Positions 27,217 to 36,344 of a DNA stretch of 64,000 bases are shown one piece after another. Position numbers and translations under genes: made by a program. The stretch is taken from positions 62,001-126,000 of the forward strand of contig NZ_JAMZNK010000006.1 in NCBI RefSeq assembly GCF_027980145.1. The letters run 5' to 3'. The notes beneath the pieces are model-generated. The model saw only the letters and a list, made by a program, of their open reading frames with translations. It had not been told where the DNA came from and did no database searches. The number at the start of each line of letters is the position of its first letter. Position 1 is the first letter of the stretch. The DNA is from Flavobacterium azizsancarii (GTDB lineage Bacteria > Bacteroidota > Bacteroidia > Flavobacteriales > Flavobacteriaceae).

Positions 27217-30012
27217 CTACATAAAACCATTGAAACTTTGAACCTTTGTTCCTTTCTCTACTCCATTCTCTGTCTTTTCTTTCCTCCTTTTTTCAGCGCC
27301 TGCAAAATTTCCAATTTTATAACTTAGAGAAAACATTACGTAACGTTTCAAAACTGTATTTTCTTCATCACGAATCGAGGTTGCCGAAATCGTTCTTGTT
27401 GCACTTAAATTTTGATTCAGAACATCGTAAACTTTTACTTTGGCATAGATTTTTTTATCAAAAAAGCCATAAGACAAACTTGTATTCCACAGATAGAAAT
27501 CTTTCTTGAAGTTGCTCGAAATATTAGAATTATAAGTATATCCAAAATCATTCCCGAAGATTAAATTTGCCGGCCAATAACTTGTGGTTTGCAGATTAAT
27601 TCTGTGTACAACATTCGAGCTGGCATCTCTTGAAGAATTTTCATAATCGGTTTGATTGTATGATAAACTATACGATGGCGAAATAATAAGTAAATCTCCA
27701 TACTCATACGTCATATTTACTTTTGGTGTAATGGCGGTTGATTTTGCATTGTATAAAACAGCATTTGTAAAACCTTTATCAAATGAATAACTACCATTTA
27801 ATCCAAAACCATATCTTACAACATGAGCATCCCATTTGATCGATTGATTCCAGTTTCCTCCAATCGAAGCAATATAAGTACCGGATATATTTACGTAAGT
27901 AGTCGTTCTTTTTCCGCTATCGTCATAGATTGAAGTCGAAACCACGTCGTTGTTGTAATAATCTCCTTTTATGTAAAGGCTATAACCTGAACGTGTACGG
28001 AAATCATAATTTCTAAAACTAAAATTCGCACTATTTTTTTCGATAGGATTCAAATCCGGATTTCCCGTAATTGTATTTAATGGATTGGTTAAATTTAAAA
28101 CCGGCATTAACTGAACTGCTGACGGAAGTGCGTTCGAATAATCATATCTGAATGACAGATTCTTTGAACGGCTAAACTTATACCTAATCTGAAAATCACC
28201 ATATGGCAAAGCATATTTTTTATTCAGATCGGTCGCATTGTTAAGGTATAAAGAGTGATTGTCGAAGGCTACAATTGCTGTTCTCGAATTCAGGTTGACA
28301 GTAAATTTACTCTTCTGCCAAGTAATACCAACTTTGGGACTGAATGAATTTTGCTTTGACGTAGTATAATTTGTCAAAGATTCGTTTAGATTACTATACG
28401 ATTGTGATGCAGCATCAAAATCGTATGTTTTCATATCTTTCATTTCGCTTTTCCAGTCAAAATCAGAACCGAACCTTATTCTTAATGAATCAGTAACGGG
28501 TTCCGTATATTCAAACTCAAGAGAATAAACATCTGAATTACTTATGTTTTTACTTTGCTGATTTCTATCGTCATTTGGTTTGCCGTCCTGATAAAAAATA
28601 GTTTGAGAAAGATTGAGTGCCTCAGCATCTGTCTTGGCATTATTATTATCAAATACAATACTAAAATTACGGGACTTTTTCTTAAACGCTTTATTGAAAT
28701 TAATCGTGTTCCCAAAGGTTGTATTGGTACTTTCTGAATAATTTTTTGCATTACTTTCATTCAAAGCATCTCCGTTTTCATCTTCAGAAGAACTGGAGGA
28801 TGTTGAATTACCATTCGTACGGGATTGATTGACTTTTGGCACGATCACCAATCGGGTTGTTGGATTTATTTTATATTCTAATTCAAAATTTACGTTGTTT
28901 CCGGTACTTTCGTTTCTTGTTTTAGAATCAGCCGAAGTAGCAATATTGCCGCTTGGTAAAAAACTAACCTGATCCGATTTACTTTCGTTATTATTAACTG
29001 AATTCGAAAAATTATAACTTCCCATCGCTGCTAAACTTTTAGACCAGTCATCAGAATAATTCAGCCCTATAAGGTTCGATTGCGTGATTCCTTTGCCACT
29101 TCCTGAGCTTCCGCTGCTGCCTTTGCTGTTTCTCCCGCCTCCCATATTATCAAACACCTCATCCATCGCAAAACCGGTAGAATTAATATTATTTGAAGAA
29201 GCGAGAACGCTAATTTTTTGCTTATTATTAAAGAAGTTCAAAAGAAGACTGCTTTCATAACGATCATCAGATCCATATCCGCCCAGAATTTTACCAAAGT
29301 AACCTTTGTTTTTCTTTTCGTCAATAGTGATATTAATACTCGAAAAATCCGAAGTCGATTCTTGTTTAGATAGTTCTTCTTTCTTTGTTTTAAAATCAGA
29401 AACCTGAATTTTTTTGATGATTTCTGCCGGTAGGTTTTTCAAAGCAATGGCACCATCTTTATCAAAAAATGTCTTTCCGTTTACTAATACCTGATTAACT
29501 TCCCGCCCGTTTACAGTAATTTTTCCATCAGTACCTACATCAAATCCCGGTAATTGTTTTAGCAAAGTCTCCACATTCGAGTCTGGTCGCACTTTATAAG
29601 AACCCGCATTAAACTCGAGCGTATCTTTTTTGATTGTAATTGGCGGTGCTTCGCTTTTTATAACCACATTATCTAAAGCATTTGCAGCCTCAAGTAAATA
29701 CAATTTACCAAAGTCTTTACTTTCCAAAAGTCCTTTCTCTTCTTCAAAATATGGTTGATATCCCATATAATTTACCTTTAGAAAAATAGGTTTATCATAT
29801 TTTTTTGTTTTAATAGTAAAAGATCCGTTTTTATCCGTTGTAGCATATTCGATTACTGTAGAATCTTTTACTGTTGTAAAATAAACAGTCGCTAACTCGA
29901 GTGGCAATTGTGTATTGATATCAACAACAGTTCCTTTAAGAACAATATCATTCTGAGCACTTGCCGAATAACAAAAAAGAGAAAAAATCAGGAAATAATA
30001 AATTTTGGTCAT
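27217..30012 (-). CDS. Outer-membrane beta-barrel family protein with carboxypeptidase-regulatory-like domain
   Basis: 931 residues: signal peptide 1-19 (FSLFCYSASAQ), a carboxypeptidase-regulatory-like domain (about 22-105, VLKGTVVDINTQLPLELATV), a plug-like region (DTLEFNAGSYKVRPDSNVET, LLKQLPGFDV, INGREV-like VNGREVNQVLVNGKTFF) and a barrel of the OMP_b-brl_3 type ending SLSYKIGNFAG. A Gly/Ser stretch (GGGRNSKGSSGSSGSGKG) sits around residue 290. The short charged C-terminus (EKRRKEKTENGVEKG) after the last strand is not typical of a classical receptor. Related proteins are TonB-receptor-like but their ligands are unknown. Monocistronic. Confidence 0.88.
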   Translation of the reverse strand: MTKIYYFLIFSLFCYSASAQNDIVLKGTVVDINTQLPLELATVYFTTVKDSTVIEYATTDKNGSFTIKTKKYDKPIFLKVNYMGYQPYFEEEKGLLESKDFGKLYLLEAANALDNVVIKSEAPPITIKKDTLEFNAGSYKVRPDSNVETLLKQLPGFDVGTDGKITVNGREVNQVLVNGKTFFDKDGAIALKNLPAEIIKKIQVSDFKTKKEELSKQESTSDFSSINITIDEKKNKGYFGKILGGYGSDDRYESSLLLNFFNNKQKISVLASSNNINSTGFAMDEVFDNMGGGRNSKGSSGSSGSGKGITQSNLIGLNYSDDWSKSLAAMGSYNFSNSVNNNESKSDQVSFLPSGNIATSADSKTRNESTGNNVNFELEYKINPTTRLVIVPKVNQSRTNGNSTSSSSSEDENGDALNESNAKNYSESTNTTFGNTINFNKAFKKKSRNFSIVFDNNNAKTDAEALNLSQTIFYQDGKPNDDRNQQSKNISNSDVYSLEFEYTEPVTDSLRIRFGSDFDWKSEMKDMKTYDFDAASQSYSNLNESLTNYTTSKQNSFSPKVGITWQKSKFTVNLNSRTAIVAFDNHSLYLNNATDLNKKYALPYGDFQIRYKFSRSKNLSFRYDYSNALPSAVQLMPVLNLTNPLNTITGNPDLNPIEKNSANFSFRNYDFRTRSGYSLYIKGDYYNNDVVSTSIYDDSGKRTTTYVNISGTYIASIGGNWNQSIKWDAHVVRYGFGLNGSYSFDKGFTNAVLYNAKSTAITPKVNMTYEYGDLLIISPSYSLSYNQTDYENSSRDASSNVVHRINLQTTSYWPANLIFGNDFGYTYNSNISSNFKKDFYLWNTSLSYGFFDKKIYAKVKVYDVLNQNLSATRTISATSIRDEENTVLKRYVMFSLSYKIGNFAGAEKRRKEKTENGVEKGTKVQSFNGFM

Positions 30013-30135
30013 AAATTGGTTAGTTAGAAACAGTAAGACTCAAAAAGAGCTAAAAGGTTTAATTGTATTTTTAACATTTATTCAAATAGTATGCCATTTA
30101 GTATGAATATCATCAATTCGAATAAAAACAAGGCG

Positions 30136-30160
30136 TAAAAAAAGTCCCTTGTGAGGACTT
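30136..30160 (-). terminator. Intrinsic terminator of der
   Basis: On the minus strand AAGTCC, a 7-nt loop, then GGACTT followed by TTTTTT (complement of 30136-30143). It lies 8 nt past the der stop codon. Confidence 0.8.
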
Positions 30161-30167
30161 ATTTATT

Positions 30168-31478
30168 TTATTTTTCTCTGATATAAATATCGATTGGTAC
30201 TCCTGAAAAGTCCCAGTTTTCTCTAATCTTATTTTCGAGATATCTTTTATACGGTTCTTTAACGTACTGTGGCATGTTTGCAAAAAACACAAACTGAGGC
30301 GTTAAAGTTGGTAACTGCATGCAATATTTAATTTTTACATATTTACCTTTTGTTGCAGGCGGCGGATAAGCTTCGATCACCTTCAACATAAATTCATTGA
30401 ATTTAGAAGTTGGGATTCTTTGCTTTCTATTTTCAAAAACCTGAACTGTAGCTTCTAATGCTTTCAATAAACGCTGTTTCGTTAAAGCCGAAACGAACAA
30501 AATTGGCACATCTGTAAAAGGCATTAATTCTTCTCTAATTTTTGCTTCGTAATCACGTGTAGACATGGTATCTTTTTCGACCAAATCCCATTTGTTTACT
30601 AAGATTACAACACCTTTACGGTTTTTCTCTGCCAGCCAGAAAATACTCTGATCCTGACCTTCAAACCCACGGGTAGCATCGATAATCAAGATACAAATAT
30701 CTGCATGCTCAATCGCACGAACAGAACGCATTACTGAGTAAAACTCCAAATCTTCCTTTACCTTCGCTTTACGACGGATTCCCGCAGTATCTACCAGGTT
30801 AAATTCAAAACCAAAACGGTCAAATTTAGTATCAATTGCATCACGGGTTGTTCCTGCAATATCAGTTACCATAAAACGTTCTTTACCAATTAATGCATTG
30901 ATAAAACTTGATTTTCCTGCATTAGGACGTCCTACAACAGCAAAACGAGGTAAAACAACTTCTTCCTGAACTGGTTCTGGTTTTACAGGAAATGAGTCAA
31001 TTAGAGCATCTAATAAATCTCCAGTTCCACTTCCTGAAATACTTGCAAACGTGTAATACTCCCCTAAACCAAGGTTATAAAATTCAATTGCATCTTTCTC
31101 ACGCATGGCATTATCTACCTTGTTTACCGCTAATAAAACCGGCTTAGTCACTTTACGCAACAAACGGGCAACAACGTCATCCATTGGTGTAATACCTTCC
31201 TCAACATCAACTACAAAAATAATAACATCAGCTTCGTCGATCGCTAATTCTACTTGTTTACGGATTTCACCTTCAAAAACGTCATCAGACCCGCGAACGT
31301 ATCCACCGGTATCAATGACAGAAAACTCTTTTCCGTTCCACTCGCTTTTACCGTAGTTTCTATCTCTGGTAACTCCAGAAACTGAATCTACAATAGCTTC
31401 TCTTCTTTGTATCAGCCTATTAAAAAGGGTTGATTTCCCTACATTAGGTCTTCCTACTATCGCAACAATGTTATTCAT
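30168..31478 (-). CDS. der: Ribosome biogenesis GTPase Der (EngA)
   Basis: Cytoplasmic double GTPase needed for maturation of the 50S subunit. 436 residues, the usual length. Two G domains in tandem are visible: GRPNVGKS at residues 9-16 with DTGGY and NKVD, and GRPNAGKS near residue 183 with DTAGI and NKWD. A C-terminal KH-like domain ([20 protein letters not shown], ending IDIYIREK) follows. The promoter box TACCTTTG lies on the minus strand at 31575-31582. Monocistronic. Confidence 0.98.
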   Translation of the reverse strand: MNNIVAIVGRPNVGKSTLFNRLIQRREAIVDSVSGVTRDRNYGKSEWNGKEFSVIDTGGYVRGSDDVFEGEIRKQVELAIDEADVIIFVVDVEEGITPMDDVVARLLRKVTKPVLLAVNKVDNAMREKDAIEFYNLGLGEYYTFASISGSGTGDLLDALIDSFPVKPEPVQEEVVLPRFAVVGRPNAGKSSFINALIGKERFMVTDIAGTTRDAIDTKFDRFGFEFNLVDTAGIRRKAKVKEDLEFYSVMRSVRAIEHADICILIIDATRGFEGQDQSIFWLAEKNRKGVVILVNKWDLVEKDTMSTRDYEAKIREELMPFTDVPILFVSALTKQRLLKALEATVQVFENRKQRIPTSKFNEFMLKVIEAYPPPATKGKYVKIKYCMQLPTLTPQFVFFANMPQYVKEPYKRYLENKIRENWDFSGVPIDIYIREK

Positions 31479-31574
31479 TTTTGTAAATTTTAGATTTTAG
31501 ATTTCAGAATTTAAATTCTAGTTTCCTAGAATCCTATCTCTTACAAATCCAAAATGCTTTATTTTAATTTTTTG

Positions 31575-31582
31575 CAAAGGTA
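31575..31582 (-). promoter_or_regulatory. Candidate -7 box of der
   Basis: Minus strand TACCTTTG, about 97 nt before the der ATG. The same octamer precedes era (complement of 33368-33375), 20 nt before that ATG. Confidence 0.5.
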
Positions 31583-31721
31583 GTCTTTTTTTACTTTCTA
31601 GTTCACTGTTTTAAGCATTCAGTGAAAATGTCTGAAAATTACCACCTAAAAATCAAAAAAGAATCACTTTTTTGATATATTAGCTTTAACTTATACAGCT
31701 AATCACTTCATTATCTACTTT

Positions 31722-32219
31722 ATGGACACCAATAACGATATCCGTCTACGTCTGCGTTTTTACAAAGAGGTCGATCAAAACATAGATTCCCTGCTTCAGA
31801 AATTCAACTATTTTACCACCAAAAACTCGCCTGATTTCATCCTGAAAATAAAAGGGTATCATATTTGGATCGATATAAAAAGCTCTAAAAAGGAATATTG
31901 GTCGCCACATTTACATCTCGAAATGGAATCAAGAGGCAAAAATCAAAGTCACATTCGTGGTTTATTTGGACCTGATCCTAATTTATGGACATTTTTTATG
32001 TTTCTGCACTTTATGATCGCAGGAACATTTATCATTTTTTGCGGAATCGCCTATACTCATTACGTCCTAAAAACACCAGTGTAAACTGATCTTATTATAC
32101 TATCCTTGATGGTGATCGCCTGGATTTTGCTTTATTTTATCGCTAAGCAAATTCGGAAAAATGGCGAAAAACAAATGAATGAAATCGAAAAAGTATTTTT
32201 AGAAATCTTAGGATCTTAA
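31722..32219 (+). pseudogene. Two-helix membrane protein gene interrupted by an in-frame TAA
   Basis: The frame from the ATG at 31722 runs 120 codons to a TAA at 32082-32084. The same frame then stays open for another 44 codons to TAA at 32217-32219. The continuation starts TDLIILSLMVIAWILLYFIA and ends EKVFLEILGS, an obvious second membrane helix and cytoplasmic tail. The first part has a soluble N-terminal domain and one helix (FMFLHFMIAGTFIIFCGIAY). The expected intact protein is 165 residues, so the stop looks like a point mutation that removes the second helix. It could still make a shortened protein. I do not recognise the family. Stand-alone gene between der and era. Confidence 0.7.
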
Positions 32220-32272
32220 ACAGATAAAGAAACTTAACGATTTTTATGAATTACAAGAATTATATTTTTTTG

Positions 32273-32412
32273 AGGAGCTATTCCAGCTCTGCATTTCAAC
32301 TCCTCGCAAAAAAAATTGTTCTAATGCATTTGCAAAGCTTCCGTTGGTCGCTTTGCAAATACAAGAACAATAATATTTTTATACTGCGGGGTTTTTATTT
32401 CGATCCGGGCTA
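32273..32412. repeat. Dispersed intergenic element, copy 3, with a long internal hairpin
   Basis: Ends GAGGAGCTATTCCAGCT and CGATCCGGGCTAA resemble the ends at 16337-16415. The interior is a long imperfect hairpin: ATTGTTCT with AGAACAAT and, inside, ATTTGCAAAGC with GCTTTGCAAAT (32314-32373). No coding capacity. Confidence 0.65.
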
Positions 32413-32466
32413 AAAAAAACAGAATGATTTCTTAATAACTTTCAGATCTAAAAACTATTTGATCTC

Positions 32467-33348
32467 TTATTGATTATAACCAAAACGTTTCAACATATTG
32501 GCGTTACTTCTCCAGTTTTTGTTCACTTTTACAACCAGTTCAATATGAATTTGTTTTCCGAAGAATTTCTCTAAATCAGCACGAGCTTCAGTACCTACTT
32601 TTTTAAGAGCTGCACCTTTATGTCCAATAATGATTCCTTTTTGAGTTTCGCGTTCTACCATAATGATCGAACGGATTCTGATTATATTTTCATCTTCAAA
32701 AAATTCTTCTGTTACGATTTCAACTGCATATGGAATCTCTTTGCTGTAATTCAACAAGATTTTCTCACGAATTGTTTCGTTTACGAAAAAACGTTCCGGT
32801 TTGTCTGTTAATTGATCTTTTGGATAATATGCCGGTGATTCTGGTAACAACTCAATTATTCTCCCAAAAACTTCCGGTACATTAAAATTCTGTAAAGCCG
32901 AGATTGGGAAAATTTCAGCATTTGGTACTTTTGCTGTCCAGAATGCTACTTGCTCTTCTAATTGTTCCTGATTTGAATTGTCGATTTTATTCAACAACAA
33001 CAAAACCGGAATTTTAGCATGAATGATTTTATTAAAGAAAGCTTCGTCTTTTAGATCCTGCTCTCCTATTTCGACCATATAAACCAGAATATCAGCATCC
33101 TCAAAAGCTGATTTTACAAAGTTCATCATCGATTCCTGCATTTCATAAGCGGGTTTGATGATTCCGGGAGTATCCGATAATATAAGTTGAAAATCTTCGC
33201 CATTCACGATCCCTAGAATACGGTGACGAGTTGTTTGTGCTTTTGATGTAATGATTGATAATCTTTCTCCAACAAAGGCGTTCATCAATGTTGATTTTCC
33301 AACGTTTGGATTCCCGATGATGTTTACAAAACCTGCTTTATGTGACAT
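32467..33348 (-). CDS. era: GTPase Era
   Basis: Cytoplasmic GTPase that binds 16S rRNA and assists 30S assembly. 293 residues, normal length. G1 GNPNVGKS (residues 12-19), the switch region SKAQTTRHRI, G3 DTPGI, G4 NKID, and a C-terminal KH domain with ERETQKGIIIGHKGAALKKV. Minus-strand promoter box TACCTTTG at 33368-33375. It is divergent from the tRNA gene. Confidence 0.98.
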   Translation of the reverse strand: MSHKAGFVNIIGNPNVGKSTLMNAFVGERLSIITSKAQTTRHRILGIVNGEDFQLILSDTPGIIKPAYEMQESMMNFVKSAFEDADILVYMVEIGEQDLKDEAFFNKIIHAKIPVLLLLNKIDNSNQEQLEEQVAFWTAKVPNAEIFPISALQNFNVPEVFGRIIELLPESPAYYPKDQLTDKPERFFVNETIREKILLNYSKEIPYAVEIVTEEFFEDENIIRIRSIIMVERETQKGIIIGHKGAALKKVGTEARADLEKFFGKQIHIELVVKVNKNWRSNANMLKRFGYNQ

Positions 33349-33422
33349 TTGTGTATTATTTAATTTGCAAAGGTAGTCATATCAACTCAATACAGAAAAT
33401 AAAACATTTTTTAAAGTTTTCG

Positions 33423-33452
33423 TTGGATTTCTCAAAAAACGGCGTATCTTTG
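33423..33452 (+). promoter_or_regulatory. Bacteroidota promoter of the initiator tRNA gene
   Basis: TTG at 33423-33425, exactly 19 nt, then TATCTTTG at 33445-33452. This is a full match to the TTG/TAnnTTTG consensus, 12 nt before the tRNA. Confidence 0.85.
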
Positions 33453-33464
33453 CACCCGAAACAA

Positions 33465-33537
33465 CGCGGGATAGAGCAGTAGGCAGCTCGTCGGGCTCAT
33501 AACCCGAAGGTCACAGGTTCGAGTCCTGTTCCCGCTA
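33465..33537 (+). tRNA. Initiator tRNA-Met (CAT)
   Basis: Cloverleaf is complete: acceptor CGCGGGA with TCCCGCT, anticodon stem TCGGG/CCCGA around loop CTCATAA (anticodon CAT at 33498-33500), T arm ACAGGTTCGAGTCCTGT. Position 1 (C) and position 72 (T) do not pair, and the anticodon stem has three consecutive G-C pairs. Both features identify the initiator rather than elongator Met or Ile2. CCA is not encoded. Its 3' half is overlapped on the other strand by the recombinase gene, making it the integration target of the following island. Confidence 0.93.
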
Positions 33538-35149
33538 CAGAGAATAACCCATCAAAATTTTGATGGGTTTTTTGTTTTTTATTACCTATCTCAGCCCTTG
33601 CAAACGTTGAGATTAAAGCAAAAACTAGGTTCACTTTTTTAGTTAGATACTGCCTGTTTTCAGCCCTAATTGACAAGCCTTCTGGAAATACCAATTTTTG
33701 AATCCTAATTTTACTATTAATATCTCCTTCTTTCCAGTATTTATTGATATTCGTAACTTTTTCTACTACCTTATCAATGTGTCTGCTGTGGTTAGATATT
33801 TTTTTTGAAGTCATATGAATCTGGCTTTCAATCATCTTTAATTCGGTCTCAAATTCAAGTGCATATCTGTTGTACTTTTCATTGCCAAAATTCGGATTAT
33901 CGAAGTAGCGTTTATCCAAATTCTCAATTTTAGCTTCCACCTCTTTTTTCCTTGACTGCAAACTTTTCATTTCATCTTGAGCCTCTGCGTTTACTTCATC
34001 AAAGAATTTATTGAGCTGTATTTTGAAAGGTTCTTTAAATCGCGGTTGTAATGAATAATTGGACAGAAAACGTTCAAAAGACTCATTGAGTCCTTCCGTT
34101 TTTGCTTTCTTGGTAGTAAGTGCATTAAAACTTGCATTTTTACATTTCTGGCACTTGTAATAGTGTGCTTTCTTTTCTCGAACCTCATAGCTTGTCAAAA
34201 GGCATCCGTACTCACATCTTAAAAATCCTGTCAGGGGTCTGAACTCATTGATTTTAGTTTTGGAATATTCCTTAACCGCAATTTTATTGCCCTCAGAAAG
34301 CATATTGTCAATTTTCAGGAAATCTTCCTCACTGACTAGTCCCTCCCAATTTCCTTTTACTGGCTCTTCAAGGAGTGCATTGACCGATATTCCGCAGTAA
34401 AATGGATTGCGCCACATAGAACTTATCCCTTGTTTGGAAATAATCAGATTCAGTTTTTCAAGTTTCTCTCTGATTACAAAATCCCTTTCCCCTGCCAGCT
34501 TCCATTTCCAAGCCTTTTTTAAAATTTCTCCTTCATGATTGATGGTAATAGACTGCGTATCCTGCATCAAAGCATAGTCTCCTACTTTTCTTCCACGCAT
34601 AGTATAGCCTCTGGGAGCTTTGCCAAGCCAGTTTCCTGATCTAAGCAGTGCCTTCATCCCAGGAATTGTTTTTTCCAATCTGTCCATGTTCTCTCTTCTG
34701 GCATCTAGGAGCTTTCCGTAAATATCCAGCTTGCTGTACTCATCATTAGTGCAGAGTCCTGATGATGTTTCAATCAAATGGACACCCAGCTTATCCACCA
34801 GTTCTTGCACAATAGTAATCGCATTTCCTCCAGTTCTGGAGAATCTGCTGATAAATTTGATGGCAATTGCGAAAGGTTTCTGCTTGGCGCTTTTAACCTC
34901 ATCCAATAGCTTTGTAAATTCTTTGCGTGTGAAATCCCCAGAAGCACTTTCATAAGTACCTCCCAGTATATTTTTAAGAGTATAGCCATTCTTTGAGGCA
35001 AACTGAACTATTTCACTGCGCTGTTCTTCCAGACTGTTATTAACCAGCTGGAGTTTAGAGCTTACCCTTGTGTAGCCCCAGATTTCTTTTACCTCAATTT
35101 TTTGAGCAAATTTTTCTTTTTGAAATTTTTTAAAACTTTCAATACTCAT
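33497..35149 (-). CDS. Large serine recombinase (island integrase) whose 3' end lies in the tRNA gene
   Basis: 550 residues. Resolvase-type catalytic domain with Ser30 in GYTRVSSKLQ and the arginine-bearing FISRFSRTGGNAI. Then a recombinase domain (about 170-290, KAPRGYTMRGRKVGD, ISSMWRNPFYCGI), a zinc ribbon (LRCEYGC and YYKCQKCKN, about 310-340) and a coiled coil near 380-440. It should integrate and perhaps excise the island. The last residues GTGLEPVTFGL are encoded by the antisense of the tRNA, and its TGA (33497-33499) overlaps the anticodon. This is a known signature of integrases sitting in their attachment site. A palindrome inside the gene (33546-33573) also serves as terminator for the tRNA. 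The partner gene starts 10 nt upstream. Confidence 0.92.
   Translation of the reverse strand: MSIESFKKFQKEKFAQKIEVKEIWGYTRVSSKLQLVNNSLEEQRSEIVQFASKNGYTLKNILGGTYESASGDFTRKEFTKLLDEVKSAKQKPFAIAIKFISRFSRTGGNAITIVQELVDKLGVHLIETSSGLCTNDEYSKLDIYGKLLDARRENMDRLEKTIPGMKALLRSGNWLGKAPRGYTMRGRKVGDYALMQDTQSITINHEGEILKKAWKWKLAGERDFVIREKLEKLNLIISKQGISSMWRNPFYCGISVNALLEEPVKGNWEGLVSEEDFLKIDNMLSEGNKIAVKEYSKTKINEFRPLTGFLRCEYGCLLTSYEVREKKAHYYKCQKCKNASFNALTTKKAKTEGLNESFERFLSNYSLQPRFKEPFKIQLNKFFDEVNAEAQDEMKSLQSRKKEVEAKIENLDKRYFDNPNFGNEKYNRYALEFETELKMIESQIHMTSKKISNHSRHIDKVVEKVTNINKYWKEGDINSKIRIQKLVFPEGLSIRAENRQYLTKKVNLVFALISTFARAEIGNKKQKTHQNFDGLFSVAGTGLEPVTFGL
33546..33573 (+). terminator. Terminator of the tRNA, embedded in the recombinase gene
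   Basis: AACCCATCAAAA and TTTTGATGGGTT form a perfect 12-bp stem followed by a T-run, 9 nt past the tRNA. It is carried by the inserted element, so the host tRNA still ends properly after integration. Confidence 0.8.
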
Positions 35150-35159
35150 GTTTTTAATT

Positions 35160-35420
35160 TTAATAATTATAAACTATTACCGCTAATTGAAAAAGGCTTT
35201 CAATTATTTCCTGTCCTTCCGATTCTGATACTGTTTCAAAACCTTTACAGCTTCTTAATTCTTCAAGAGTTAACTTTGCCTGATTGTGTTGGGCTTTTAC
35301 TTTTTGATCGCTGAAACCGCTTTCTTTTTGATCTAGTCTTAAACCAAGATTTTCAGCTTTCGGCTTTATTAAGTTTCTGCCTGCTGTATTTTTTCCTGTA
35401 CTCTTTTCTTTATTTCCCAT
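35160..35420 (-). CDS. Small protein paired with the serine recombinase, function unknown
   Basis: 86 residues, basic N-terminal half (MGNKEKSTGKNTAGRNLIKP), acidic middle (LTLEELRSCKGFETVSESEG) and a hydrophobic end (IIESLFQLAVIVYNY). No recognised domain. It ends 10 nt before the recombinase ATG, and the same gene-plus-promoter segment is preserved as a decayed copy at 41004-41345. It therefore belongs to the integration module. A recombination directionality factor or regulator is possible but not shown. ATG start at 35420. Confidence 0.6.
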   Translation of the reverse strand: MGNKEKSTGKNTAGRNLIKPKAENLGLRLDQKESGFSDQKVKAQHNQAKLTLEELRSCKGFETVSESEGQEIIESLFQLAVIVYNY

Positions 35421-35790
35421 CCTGAACCTCCAGCTTTAAAAAGCGAAAGACCATTTTAACAGTCTTTGCCACTTATACATTATTACACTTATGTAATAAA
35501 TTTAAAAATGCATCTGTGAAGTAATTCCGGTAAGGGTACTGCGTGGATATTCTTTGTCTTTTAATGTCTTAATATTCAAAACAAAATTACCAGCGAACAA
35601 CCTATACAATAAATTAAAAAGTGATAGTACAACATAACCAAAATGTATCTTTTAATAAATAGTAATTTATAAAATCTTACAGATGTATCATATCAATTCT
35701 TTGTATATGGTACATTGAAAATCATGTTTCACACATTGGAAGTGAATCAGCATTCGTACAGACTTACTGCCCTTACAGTTTCCCCTTTTA
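35421..35790. other. 370-nt gap in the island with an operator-like dyad
   Basis: Contains TTATTACA and TGTAATAA separated by 4 nt (35480-35499), a near-perfect palindrome about 60 nt upstream of the small partner gene. The homology to the decayed copy at 41345 stops in the middle of this palindrome. The rest is A/T-rich with no ORF; a second weak dyad is GTATCAT/GTACAT near 35685-35715. Confidence 0.45.
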
Positions 35791-36228
35791 TCAAGAATCT
35801 TTTTTCAGGTGCTTTTCTTCAAATTCCTCTGTAAGCTGTATTATCTTTTGACATAAAAAAGCAAATTCTGCGGTCTGCTTTTCCAGTTTGTACAAAAATG
35901 CCGAAGCCTTCCTTTCTGAAAATTTTTGATACAAAATCTTTACAACCTGATTGTAATTAACCCCAACAGCCCTAAACTGGCTGTAAAAAGTAGTCAGGCG
36001 CATATAATAATCCATCGTCGCTTTATCAATCTTGACCGTTTTGATTCCTTTTTGGAAAACACATGCTGTGATAAAGTGCGCCATGACATTCATTCCTGAT
36101 GTTTCAAAAAGAGTCAGGAAACGGACATTTTCTTCAGCAGTAAGACTAATTGAATAACGGTGGACTGCGGGATCAATTTTGATAGGTCTGCCTCCTTTAT
36201 GCGGGTTCTTTTTTTGTTCATTTTCCAT
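35791..36228 (-). CDS. MobC/MobA-like relaxosome (mobilisation) protein
   Basis: 145 residues, no signal peptide. Basic start (KKNPHKGGRPIKID) then a ribbon-helix-helix-like region (RYSISLTAEENVRFLTLFE), and the segment FRAVGVNYNQVVKILYQKFS. The last matches the conserved GxNxNQ part of bacterial mobilisation (MobC) proteins. Such proteins bind oriT and help the relaxase start conjugal transfer. No relaxase gene follows; the next gene downstream is the recombinase partner. The island is thus either a mobilisable remnant or depends on a relaxase elsewhere. An oriT-like repeat lies just upstream. Confidence 0.72.
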   Translation of the reverse strand: MENEQKKNPHKGGRPIKIDPAVHRYSISLTAEENVRFLTLFETSGMNVMAHFITACVFQKGIKTVKIDKATMDYYMRLTTFYSQFRAVGVNYNQVVKILYQKFSERKASAFLYKLEKQTAEFAFLCQKIIQLTEEFEEKHLKKDS

Positions 36229-36240
36229 GACTTCAATTAA

Positions 36241-36344
36241 TGGTTTTACTTAAAACCAATATATTTTATAATCAGTATTTATTCCATTATTTGGAAGTAC
36301 TGAAAAGTGTTTGGAAGCATCTGGCTTAGTTGCTTCAAATACAC
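36241..36344. other. oriT-like inverted repeats upstream of the mobilisation gene
   Basis: TGGTTTTA/TAAAACCA with a 2-nt spacer (36241-36258), starting 13 nt from the mob gene ATG, and GTGTTTGGAAGC (36307-36318) against GCTTCAAATACAC (36332-36344). A direct repeat TTTGGAAG occurs at 36288 and 36310. The layout fits a mobilisation origin or autoregulatory site. Inference only. Confidence 0.4.
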
